Source of the DNA: Phytoseiulus persimilis
Lineage: Eukaryota > Arthropoda > Arachnida > Mesostigmata > Phytoseiidae
Length of the DNA stretch: 64,000 nt
Direction: 5' to 3'
NCBI GenBank assembly: GCA_037576195.1
Contig: CM075103.1
Span: 10,664,001-10,728,000, forward strand
A program made the position numbers and the translations under genes. Below are positions 25,301-36,740 of the stretch, in pieces; the first letter of the stretch is position 1, and each line of letters starts with the position of its first letter. The notes below the pieces were generated by a model. That model did not search any database, was not told the origin of the DNA, and saw only the letters and a list, made by a program, of their open reading frames with translations.

Positions 25301-26937
25301 AGATTTCTCGAATTTTGGGAGAGAACGTCGTTGGAACACGGAATCTCGGCAGCTGAGCGGGGAAGATGGGGATCGGAAGCCGGACTGACCACCGGTTCTA
25401 CCAGGCAACGGGGCCATGCACCCGGAGGAGCTCTCATCGGGCAGATGTGGTTCCTTTTCGCCTTGCAGGTGCGGCGTGCCGAGGAAACGTAAAAAAAAGC
25501 GGTATCTGGTCTGTCAGAGCAATCAGTAAAGCGTCGGGAAGACGCTCTGAAAAACAGATCAGGTGGGAAGATGAGTTTTTGAGGAGCGGGATTCAGTATA
25601 TGTAAATGCACTGTCTACAGAACAGCACACTTCCGCACACGAGCCATTCTCGCCGACCCGAAATCTTGAGTTTCGTTCCCGAGCAGAGCACGTGGAGATG
25701 CTTCTCGAGGTCAAGCACACCGACGAAGAAGGAGGGAGCTCCTTCAAACGCTCCTCGAATTCACGCTATTGTCGTACAGCCACCTCCTTCCTTGTTTGTG
25801 TCTTCGAGGTCCGCATGTGAAAACCGGCGAGTTAGCACCTAAAACGACCGAGCGCTCGTCTGGATGCGTTCGTCGTCCTTCTGGTCCCTCGTTCCCGGCT
25901 CTTCTCCTTCAGCGGCAAGCTGTTATTTGCTCCTTCTTGTTCCGTTCGCCTCGGAGTGGCTGAGGGTATGGCATGGAGGACAGCTTGAGCGCCAGTTTGA
26001 GAACAGTGGGTCTTGGAGGGCGAAAATTCCGAAGAGTGCTTCTTGGAAACTCCGCGATGACAGCGACATTATTATTAATCACTTCCGGAACCCGCTGAGC
26101 GGGAGGCAGGTTGCTCGATGGCGGAAGATTCCCTGCCCGGTTCCCCGGGGAGCAGACGACAGCTGGGAAAGCGCTGGAATCATGAGACTTGCGTTCTCTG
26201 ATATCGAGTATTTCCACGAGAAAGCTGACCTGTAACTGAAATCAGACTAGGGACACGATCGTGGGGAACGTGCTCCTTCTCACACCCAAGTTGACCCCAT
26301 ATCCTGCTGTGGTGGCTCGATTCCAATACCTCTGTGAACTAGAGCGCCCTCGACTGTCGCGGAAGCACACATTCGGGCTCACAAACACATTCATATGAAC
26401 GTATCCGGACATGTGAAGGTCGGAAACAGCCAAATGGAGAAACGCTCTCGCCGAGGCCACGAGAGTATAAAGTTCTTTTCCGGGCCCACTCGGCGTCTTG
26501 CGATGGTCTCGGTGCTGGGCGGCCAAAGAGACCATTTGCTCCTCTGGTTGCCGAAGCGAAGAGGAAGGAAAGCCAGCAGAAGCAAATTACCCCTCCGCTA
26601 CTTCCTACTTCGCTGCGGGCCCTGCCATTCCTCTCGCATTATCGTTGAGCACATCTTCCCGATTCCCATGTACGTTCCCAACGTCAGAACCCCGAGAATA
26701 CCCAACGCTGGATTGAACGCTCACCAGCAGCTGCCCCGCGGAGCAGTCCGCCAGCTCACTGCTAGGGAACGATCCGGAGTCGGAATGATGTATGACTGTC
26801 GACCGCGCCTTGGAACCCGATCGAAGAAAGAATGAAGAAAATACGGCCATCCATCTATCCACCGCGGAGATATTTGATTTGTTCTGTTCTCAGAACCGAG
26901 GCTCAACGATGGTCGTGTCGGAACAGATGTGCGAAAT

Positions 26938-26960
26938 TTATTTTTCTCTTCCAGGTAAGC
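26938..26960 (+). promoter_or_regulatory. Recursive splice site RP1 (junction 26954|26955)
   Basis: TCTCTTCCAG|GTAAGC is a near-ideal 3' splice site fused to a near-ideal 5' splice site with no exon between. Fourteen of the fifteen bases before the AG are pyrimidines. Joining the zinc-finger exon (ending ATAAAG) here would regenerate AAAG|GTAAGC, the same donor it started with, so a second splice could follow. This is the structure of Drosophila ratchet points. Sequence evidence only; use is inferred. Confidence 0.75.
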
Positions 26961-29900
26961 TTCATCGGAGTGCAGTCGTTGGTTTTGAGCGGAAGGAGAG
27001 ACGCTCTACGATCATCTGTTTCATCGCGACCCGCGTTCCCGTTCACCTCACGCTCTCTTCGAGGCCTAACAATCTTGTGCTCGTTATCCGTGAAAGTTAG
27101 GTCAGAGCTCTGCGTAGACACGGAGCTTCGGTCGCAGGGATTTTTCTGAGTCAAACACTCGCTGTCCGAGTGTTCGAGCGTTGAGATCCCGATCTGACTG
27201 GTCTGTTACGGGGGAAAGTTGACGATTGCACCTGAAGTGCTCGAGATTGAGCGAGCATCAGAGTTCGTAAAGGATTTAAAGTCTCCTCCGTGGTTGCTAC
27301 CGGCGTTTATGGCAGCGAAATGAAGCAATCGCCTCGTCAGCATCGACTCCTCGAAACGCTTTCGTTTGACGGCCTCACTGCGAGCCAGCTCTGAGCTTTG
27401 ATGAGTTTTGAGGAAACGCTCAACTCGTCTAAGCTCAACGAGTTGTAAAATATAAGGAAATGATTCTCGGTGCGCAGTTGCTTCGACGTGCTCGACCAGC
27501 ACTACCAATGCAGCCAAAGCCAACGCTCCTGGTCCGTGGCAGCAGCGGTTCGGCATTTTGGATGAATTTAGGTGGTGACGCGAGGGCTGCGATACGATTG
27601 TCAAGATGTTGGCTTCGACGATGTCGCGGAGAAATCGACTCAAGTCATCATCAGCGTAAGGCTCGTTCTCTCGGGGTCTCTGTAGCCTCGTGAGTCGTTG
27701 GATCACGCGAACATCGATTTGTTGTTCCGGGGCGCTTCCATTTTGGCCCTTCGGTCGGACCCCGTCCAATTTTCCTTCGGTTGCATGGTTAACCATTCAA
27801 TCGACCGGAAAGAAACGCGCCAATTGAACAAACAACGATTCCCGTTATTACTGCATCAAAGTATAATCGCCGTGCTAAAATCGAACGATGAAAACTCCAT
27901 ACGGTTCATGAGGTTGACACCTTTCTCAATCACCCGGCCAACCAGTCGCTTGAGCAATCGATAAGTCGTGGCGGAACTCAGTGGATGACGTGCAGCGGAA
28001 CATCGCATAGGAGCCATTAGCGTTCAGCAACCACGTTAGGCGAGCAGGCCGCTTTCTTGCCCGCCGAGATTGCCACTCGAGAATCGACTCGGGTCTAGTG
28101 GAAAATTGAATGAGTGAGGTATGTCAGCGCAGTCAATAACGACAAACCACTCCATCGAGAGTCGGATTCCGTGTCGCTTCATCAGACATCGCTCGATTCC
28201 TTTCGCGAACCCTGAGACGGGGCGAACTTCGGAGACATATGGAGGCCGCTCGGAATCCGCCGAAGACATGCTTGGAACAGCGGAGGATGATTCCCCCATC
28301 CGCTCCGTTTGCTGTGTTCATCGAACTTCAGAGCGTGCCCCATGCGCCCGTCTCAGCGTCTTCCATTTTCCTGCTCGTTCATCGCGACCGTCTCCACTTC
28401 TCTCTCCCTTTTTCTCTCTCTAAATCCCCAACATGCTCTTCTCCAACTCTATCCGACGCTCTTCTCTCTCTCTCTCTTCCTCTCTCTCACTGTCACTCTG
28501 AATTTCTCTGTTTTCGTTTTTGTGGTGATGGTGACGACAAACACGGTGGAAACGACTGCACGCAAAATGGCGTGTGCACACATGCAGTCAGCACACGAAC
28601 ATTGCGTCAACGACCGACTCCAGCGGAGGAACCCGAGCCAAGCTCCGGCCAACGGCGTAGACAGAAGACAGTTGAGCGAGCGGTCCGATTGGATGGCACG
28701 CAGTCTTCCTGTGAATCTGTCTGTATTCCTAAAAGGGAAAAGGTCGTCTGAACGATGTGCGGAAGGGATGTCGTTGAGGCTGTATCGTTCGTGCGCTCGT
28801 TTTTACTGAACGGAAGATTGCACCCGCTCAATGACGAGCATCGCTCCTGTCGAGTGCTTGTTCGTATGCTCCACAAAAAAACTGATTTTGCATCCGGGGC
28901 CGCGCACCTGCAGCAGAGACATCCGCATCGATCAGCAGAACAACTGCGTCATTCATCGACACACCTTGTCATCCAAGGCAGCACGCGAACCACTCGCGGA
29001 TCACCGGCAACCACTCGAAGATACCGCCATTACGGCTTTCGTCGCTCATCTGCATTCCCATCAGGGATTCATGACCTGACTCTAAAACGAGTGGAGTAGA
29101 AAAATGGGGAACGCTGAAAAAACTCATCCCGTGGTTCGGCTCCGGGTCACTAGCATATGCGGGACGACGACAGCGACGAAGACAGGAAAGCAGGAGGGAA
29201 AAAAGATTGGGGGCGAAGAAAAATGGGCGGGACTGGCAAGGAACGAGGGAGAGGCAGCGGACGAACGATGAAACCGCGGCAAGTCATATACGAGCGAGCC
29301 GCTTCTAATAAATGACATATTGCGCATTGTGTCTTGCGCTGCGACCGGAAGTCCGTCAACCAGGAAGCTCTGATGCTTTCATCCGGAGTGTGAATGGGGG
29401 TTGCGGGGAGTGCGTTAGAATGATGATTCTTGTCGCTTTGTTCTCTAGGAACAGTGTTCTCTGGCACTGTGAGAGCAGCAAGGGCATCTCGCGCACATGA
29501 AAACGGGATGGGGTGGCGGAGGCACTGGAGCTCCAGCATGAGCTGTGAGAGACGATGAAGTGCGCCGGTCAGACTGAGTTTCATGATATCCATTCTCTCC
29601 GAATCCGTGACCGATGTTTCCTCGGGCGGACGACAGAGTGTGCCAGTCTACGACGAACGGCCGCTCGCGGGAGCGCAGTACCCGAACCTAATTTGGTCAA
29701 TACACTGCGCGGCCTTGACGGGCTCGCGGACTGAGGCCAAGGGAAGTAAACTCCTATAGGGAGGAAATCAGTCCACAACAAGATTGCGGACTCGTTTTCT
29801 TTCCTAATCATTTGTTTGACTGATGGTTCGTTCATATGCCTGGTCATCAGGTACCGGGGTTTCTGACAGTTGCTCGACCGCCTCCGCGACGATGACGACA

Positions 29901-32900
29901 ACAACAACCATGTAAGCCAACGATCAGAGCTACCCGCACTCTTGCCGAGCACGCAATTCTCCAGCAAGGCCAGCGAGGGATGCAGACGAGGAGTAAGAAA
30001 GAGCTAGAAGGACCACCATCCGACAAACATCCAGCTGCTCCAGTGCGGCCCGTCCTCCCCTCAGCCGGAATACTGCAGCCATCTGCACCCTACTGCTTCG
30101 GCGAGCAAAATGCCGCACCGTATGCGTAAAGTGGCTCGGCACAGAAACTGTCGAGCAAAGAGACGACCAGCGGACGCACTGACGAGTGGGCTCGGGCAGC
30201 TTGTTCGGCTTGCGGGTGGAGGATGAGCGAACAAACGTCGTTGGTAACGAGTAATGACCGAGCGAGCGTGCGGACGGGCGGTGGGAAGGGGGCACCTGCA
30301 ACCCATCCACCCCCGGCCAACCCACCGACTCGTGGAACCTCACCACCGTTCTTCGCCAACCATCGTCACTTGACTTCCTTTTGCCACTACTTCCTCTCCC
30401 TTATGCCGTTCAGCCATCACAGACGAGTTGCTGCTCAGTTGGGTGGCTACCGTTGAGAGCCTGGGTTTCGAAGTGTTCATGGGCAAGTGTTCGCGGCCTT
30501 CCATCGGGAGAGGCGAGAACGAGCACGTGTGAGCCGGATAACGGATGCCCTCGAAGGCGGCAGCTGACCCCCAGCAGAGATCAATGTTCCATTCGAGGTA
30601 ACAAACAGACCTGAAGTCTGCTCTCGGTTCGGGGGTTCGCGCGCAATCCACGTTGGAGACAATTCCAACAAACCCCAAGAGAAACCCCCTTGGCGGAACC
30701 GCACGGAGAGAGGGTCTGCTGAGAGGGAACGAAAGCGTGAACGCAGAGCGATAAAGGAATACGTTTGGGTCTCCGCAGCTGGCGATCGATCGAACGGCCC
30801 GCGCTGACGGACTTCGATTTGTGTTTGTACCGATATATGTACGTATTTATGAACCGTGTACGCAGCATTCGCATCAGACGGCGACAGCGTGGGGCGCCGC
30901 CGCTCAATGGATTTCTGCGAGACCACGTGTCACTTCTACTTCTGTATTCTGCTCCCGCTTCGCTCGATCTATAATCCTCTGATGCTCGAGAGTGCAGACG
31001 CATAAACGATATAGGGTGGACTCGGTGAAATCGGCGTGTGCTTATTTTCGCGGGCCGAGCCGAACATGCGCAAGAAGGCTAGGGCAAGAAACGAGGGAAA
31101 TGCGTTAGAATCGACAGTGGATGGCCACCATATGAATTATTTAGGGGCAGAGAAGCGCCAAGAGATTCCGGCGGGAAACAAGACCGCCGAGGGCGTCATC
31201 GTTCGGACGGCAACTCTGTTCGACGAGACATTAGAAAGGGGGAAATTTGAGCTATCGCGAGCTTGATGGATATCCTCGAAGTTATCACACAGGTTTTCCG
31301 CCAGCGCCTCGCAACGGAAATAGATGAGAGCGAGTCAGAGTCTCAGGTAGCTGTTCCACCGTATATGTACACTGGCGCGTGTCTGGGACAGCTCCGCAAA
31401 GGTTCGCGGGAAAGGGAACAATAACGGATACCGACAACCTACATGAATGTATTTGAAGTTTCTCCAGTGCTCTTCGCTCACTTCTGTTAGATCATGACGA
31501 AGACGACGGAGATAAAGTCGACGAGGCTGATGATCGTCACAATGGATTCAATATCCGGACGGCCGCCGTACGGTGCGGGCGGGATGTGGACGTGGAGGGC
31601 GACCAGTCGGACGAATGGTGTGCGCCATCTGCTGCTCTTATTGGTGCTACAAACTAATCTCACTTCTCATTTCGCCTTCATGTAAACGACGGCAAGAAGT
31701 GAGCGAGAGGAAATCAGACGACGGTCGATCACATAATAAAAGGAGGCGGTGTATTGGCAAGCGGATGGATTGTAGGGTGTTGGTTGGGATAATCCTCCGT
31801 TGAACCCTTTTCAAATCGTTGAAACGATCGACTTTTCTTCAAGTGTTCTCGATTCGTAATAGACTTGATCCACCGCAGGCTCCGTCTAACCTCCGATTCG
31901 CCCCTCAACAACGTGGAGAACATTTCTCATTTCGTATTTCGTTCCGTCTGATGACTGCACGGGCTGCGGCCGGGACTCTATCCCATCGACGGGAGCCACT
32001 GGCGGGACGGGATTTTCAGTTGTGGAGCGAGCTCCATCCATCGATAAGGAAGAATCGATTGATTCATAAAAAATAGGGGAAGAGGGTTCTGCTTAACCAG
32101 TGCGGCCGGGCTTAGAGATATGGGGTTTTCGCTCAGCGTTCGCTTCTCTCCGCTATCCTCCCGTTCTCTCGGTTAGAGGGGGGCTGGGAGAAAAGTAAAA
32201 AACCGAAAGTGAGACCGGCAGAGAGGCTGCTTGAAAAACGGGTCGATGCTCAGATAATGGCGAGACGCGACCAGCTCCCCTCCCGATCCCGCCTCACACC
32301 TCGTCATCACCGACGTTGTGTTTTGTCTTTACGCCACCTGCCTCTGCATCACCTGCAGATCCCGGAGTCTTTCTCCCCGTATGCCACCTGCACGGCCGTC
32401 CGCTCATCGACAGACAGCTCGGTCGGGGATGCGGGACAAACGGTGGAAATCGACAAGAGGCAGAGAGTCGCGCTCGTCACTCGCTCAGCGACATCCTCGA
32501 GCCAGGTGCTGCAGTTTTGCTTCCTTCCTTCGTTCCGTTTCTCTATGTAATCGCGCGAACGAAATAAGGATCCAGCTTCACAGCAGGCTATGTTCGCTTC
32601 GTCAGAATGTCGGAGACATCTTTAGGAGTTCCGATCTGGCCTGGACGGCACTTTATCTGAGCGGGATGGTTTTGTTCACCTTCCTCGATCATTCTAACCG
32701 AATAAAGCCGCTCCCCAGGGACGAAGCCGAACTCCATGGGCGAAAAGCAGAAGGGTTGACTCTGACTCCGCGCGGCTTCTGGAATCATGGAACTGGTTCC
32801 CAGCAAAGCGAAGGTGCCAACGAAACGTTTTGAGCCACTCCTAGAAGTTCGTTGGCTGCGATGGCTTGTTGCGTTGGAGCCCAATCATCTAATGCTCGGC

Positions 32901-35900
32901 TGAGTCATACGCTCACACGAAACAGGGTGGTTCCAATTTAGCTTTCAGCGACACCCCTCGTTCGCCCCATCATTCCCACATGTAATATGCGCTGCCCACT
33001 ATGCTTCCCGGGACGACCCCTTCTCGGCTCGTGGAGGTTCCGGCGCCAGTATCTTGCTCGTGACAGCCACGCGATGGTCTATAATTCGGTGGGGTGCATT
33101 TCTGGAGGGGCGCTCATCCGACCGGACCAACTCCCGTTATCCGTTCAGGAAGTTCAGAAGTCTCGGAGAAACATAGCCATCCGATTCCTTTCACTTTCGT
33201 CGTGAAGCCCGAGCGACGATGATGGAACGCAAAGGGAGGATCCCACGCCGGGATAAGCCCCGGAGGACGCAGATCGCGGCTGTGATTTGCAAGGCGATGA
33301 TGATGAATGAAGTCTACGTCTGATGCGATATCTAGCTGATCGAGTCTAAGCTTGCTCTCCCCGCTCCTGCATGGATAAGATCGGTCACCTCACTCTCTGT
33401 GTGAGGACACAGCTGTACTCCTCCGCCGAGCAAACGTGCTCTTCAGTCTCTTTTTTCACTTTCTTCTATTTCACCGAAGACATTCAAGTCTTCATCGAAT
33501 CGTCGAGGTCGTGACCCAGAGAATCGCTGGCGGAGTCCTGATCCTAGGGAGGGATCCCCCTTCCCCAACTCTCGAACACTGATTGGGGCCATGAGCTTTG
33601 GAATACAGCCCGGCTTAGCGGAACCTGCTCGCTGGCTCCCCTCTCCATAATCTATTCAAGTGGATCAATTCCGCCGGTTTTCCTTTCTCACCTCCAGGCT
33701 GCTTGAGCAGGATGAATGACAAGACATCGCCTCCATCTAATGTCGAGTCGACCGTTCTCCCCTTTGCGAGATGAGTCGGTGTCGGTGAATCTCAAAAGGA
33801 CGCTGCGGGCTTCATGCTCGGCTCGAGTAAAAGCTCTCCGGTTTAGAAAATCTCAGCCTTGCTTATCTGACGACGACGACGAGTTCCACTGTCGCAGTTT
33901 TCTTCGCGTCGTTTGTCTTCGTCCCCGCGTCGGAACCAAGACTCTGGCCCCCTCTGTCTCCTCATGCCGTTCTTTCACTCTCGCCGCATCGCCGCACCCT
34001 CTGTCTTGTGACGAAGCCTCTTCTTTTACTTTCGCTCTTTACCCGCTGGCGCCGCTTGACAACGGTTCAGAGCTCTTGTCGTGTGGGACGGAGGGGTGGT
34101 GACGATGACGCGATTGTTTCTTCTTCTTCTAAGTAAGCTGGAAAGCCGTATCCTCTCGTCCCCGGGCCACCCATCAGCTTCCGAATCTTCCCTTCAGAAG
34201 CGTCAAAAAGCTGCCGGTTTGAGCTGAAACTCCTACAGAGACTCCAAAGTTTCAAACGGGTCGGGCGGAAATCGACATTGAGGGATGGGAAGAAATACAT
34301 TGGCGGTGTGGAATCGGAGAATAACTTGGTAGATTGAGACTTGACATCCGCGTTGAAAAACCGTACTGCTCGGCTGTGCGCTGGTGAATGCTGAGGATCG
34401 TTCTCGGTGTCCGGGGACAGAGCTGTTGTCCAGGTTGCTGCGATCTCCTCCACGAGCCTCCAGGTGCAGACAGAGAGAGGGTTCGTGAATGTTAAAAGGC
34501 CAGTTCAAGGACTCGCGAGCGAAGGAGACGATCGTGCATTCCTTCTTTCTCTTTCCCTCTCTCCCCCGTTGGAAACAGCGGAAGCCACTTTTCGGAGCGG
34601 AACAGTGGAGACCGACAGTGACGACTTGGCTCATACGGATTCTCTGGTCGACTTCGGGAAATTTGGCTCCAGCCCGCGGGCTCGCGATCTTGCAAAATGA
34701 CAACGAACAGGAGCACGACGAGCCGACGAACAGAAGGACGGAAGCTGGCATTAGTTTTTCCCCGTTGTTTCTTTATGAGATAGTCTTAACTGGCTGCGGA
34801 AGCTGCAGAGCTCGCTCCAGGAAGCAGTCAACTGGTCGAAAAGCGCTGTATCCCATGAACGAGTGCTGGCTTTGCGCTCTTTGCGGCACACGGCGGTACT
34901 AAGAATACCGAAACTGCCTGCGGTACCAACTGGATGTCGACCGGAACCGTGTGATCCCCTGGTGGCTCAAAATTCATAGTCATCTTGCTCTCGGCACTGG
35001 GGTTCTGAAACGCTGCGCTTGTTCATTCGCAACGTCTTGTGAACTCGGTTGTGGCGACGTGCCCGAATTTTCGTTCTTATCTTTTGGATTTTCATTCCGT
35101 GAAGCGGACTCGGTACCTCTGGTTTTCTTTGGATGAAGGGACGAATCGAACAGCGAATGTGCACTGTTTGCTTGAAGTTCGTCCTACGTCAGAGGACGAT
35201 GCTGTCCTCAATTAAGTTCAGGACCGCTGTGGGAGACCGGAACTCGACAGTTCGAGTAATTAGGCTACCGATTTAATTCGGACTGGACCGCGCTGTGCTG
35301 CGACGGAGATTGAAGAGAGCGAGAGAGTGAGTGAATGAGCTCGACCGGTCAACCCTGACGAAGAGGACCTCCGAGGGGAGGAAGCCAAGAAGGACACCTC
35401 GAGGAAACGATAATCGTTGCTCCTGTTAGTAATTTAGTGCGACGAATGATGTCACTGCTCGGTGACAGAGGCTGGTTTCAGTCGAGAAAATTGTTTCGAG
35501 TTTCATTAAGATGCTCGCTGAGGAGAGGGACGAGCGCGAATCTCGGAAATGGAGAAGAGACCCAGTTTCAGGCGATTTGAGTCTAACGGGCCTGTCAATC
35601 AGACGATCAAGGGGCGCGCCCGACGGGATGAGAAAGGGATTACGTTGCTCGAGAAGGGCCAGGAAAAAGGAATCCGAGCTGAAACTTTCTTAATGAATGG
35701 GATTGTTCCTCCATTCATCCATATCTAATCGAGGTAACAGTGCTGATCGCTGGTAATGGTCTGGTCGATCCGAGTCCGTGAGATCTTCTTGGTTATCGCC
35801 ATCCGTTCCCATGCACCTCCTGCTCCCTGGTTTGAGCGCCGGCGCCGCAGCGCTATCGTGGCCTGGAGGAGTCTTCCGTTTCCTCCGGTCCGTTCTGAGC

Positions 35901-36152
35901 GTCTCGTGCGGGCTGGAATTCCTCTGGATTGAAAATCTCGTAGCGTTCCGAGGGGCGCCCGAGTAAGAAGTCATACAGGAGATGCTTGAATCTCACGAGA
36001 ATGAATATCGTGCAGAATATCGGGAGTGCCACCGTGTCTGGAGAAACGCTTGTGATAAGGAGGAAATTCGTTGCTCTCAACTCGAATCTCTGAACTTTTC
36101 AACTGGAACGTACGCTCTCACACGATTGCTCATGTTCGTTTTATCTATCCAG
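26955..36152 (+). other. Giant mbl intron, recursive segment 2 (about 9.2 kb)
   Basis: No mbl exon is recognised. The segment includes a CT-rich block at about 28336-28520, a minus-strand open frame at 27206-27796 whose internal start at 27556 begins a signal-peptide-like stretch, and acceptor-like sequences at 25467 (just upstream of the segment), 33697 and 34466 without convincing exons. Otherwise it is unremarkable mixed-composition DNA. Confidence 0.65.
28336..28520 (+). repeat. CT-rich block
   Basis: Pyrimidine-rich text with runs of CTCTCTCTCTCTC around 28460-28490. It lies about 1.4 kb downstream of RP1. The overlapping open frames arise from the low complexity. Confidence 0.6.
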
Positions 36153-36158
36153 GTAAGG
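36136..36158 (+). promoter_or_regulatory. Recursive splice site RP2 (junction 36152|36153)
   Basis: TTATCTATCCAG|GTAAGG is an acceptor and donor in direct contact. Twelve of the fifteen bases before the AG are pyrimidines, and GCTCAT about 20 nt upstream is a possible branch region. It is slightly weaker than RP1 on both halves, but the only other GTAAG-type match in the window. Confidence 0.65.
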
Positions 36159-36419
36159 GAGCTTCCCGCCAGCGAACGCTCATATCGTCCGGCTGAAGCA
36201 CATCTGCTTTCTTTCGGCGATACAATGATTCAGAAGGTGGTATGGGGAGGACATGGGACGAAGTCCAGTGGGCAGAGTAGGGGCCGCCGGTGGTTCCAGC
36301 GAATGCTAGGCGGAACGCACATGAAAAGAGCGAGTTTGCCTGTTTTTTCATCGGAGTTGAAAACACTTCAGATAACGACGACACCGACGGTTGCCTCTGA
36401 CTCGCAGAAGAGGTCATGA

Positions 36420-36740
36420 AGATAGCAACGACTCTCTCTCTCTCGCGTTTTCGCCCTTTGGCGCCAATCTTCCCCTCTCTCCCTTGTTCTTTTCCCCCAG
36501 CGTCGTTTCCCTCCGGTACCATTTTCCACTCATTGTTCCCTTTCCCTCTTCCTCGCTATTTCGGTGGCCTTTTCCTACGCGTTCATTCTATATTTTTCTC
36601 CCCTCCTCTCCGTGCGCTCCTTCTCCCTGCTGTTCTCCTGTCTCTCGCGGACTCATGCCTCACTCCCCTCTCCCTCACTTTGCGCGCTTTCTTTCCCTTT
36701 CCTTGTCTCCTGTTCTCCTCGCCTTCCCCAGTCGTGATGT
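36420..36740 (+). repeat. Long pyrimidine-rich block
   Basis: About 320 nt of C/T-biased sequence starting with CTCTCTCTCTCTCGCG, beginning some 270 nt downstream of RP2. It explains the open frames over this stretch. It could bind PTB-like proteins near RP2, but this is speculative. Confidence 0.6.

Larger units (their letters stand above)
10959..26954 (+). other. Giant mbl intron, recursive segment 1 (about 16.0 kb)
   Basis: It starts at the donor GTAAGC and ends at the first proposed ratchet point. No mbl exon is found: I looked for a frame starting GRC followed by a KYFHPP-like block on the + strand. Visible contents are two GGGC arrays with G-quadruplex potential (11244-11258, 13097-13111), a 22-bp perfect palindrome (12207-12228), a CT repeat near 11452-11470, poly(G) at 17902-17914, poly(C) at 21377-21389, a purine-rich block at 20130-20665 and a pyrimidine-rich block near 22141-22370. 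Long open frames in the purine block follow from its composition. No independent nested gene is supported. Confidence 0.7.

Noticed and set aside
27640-27660. YADD tetrapeptide resembling a reverse-transcriptase motif (- strand)
   Set aside because: The flanks are charged, not the hydrophobic strand expected, and no other RT blocks are nearby.
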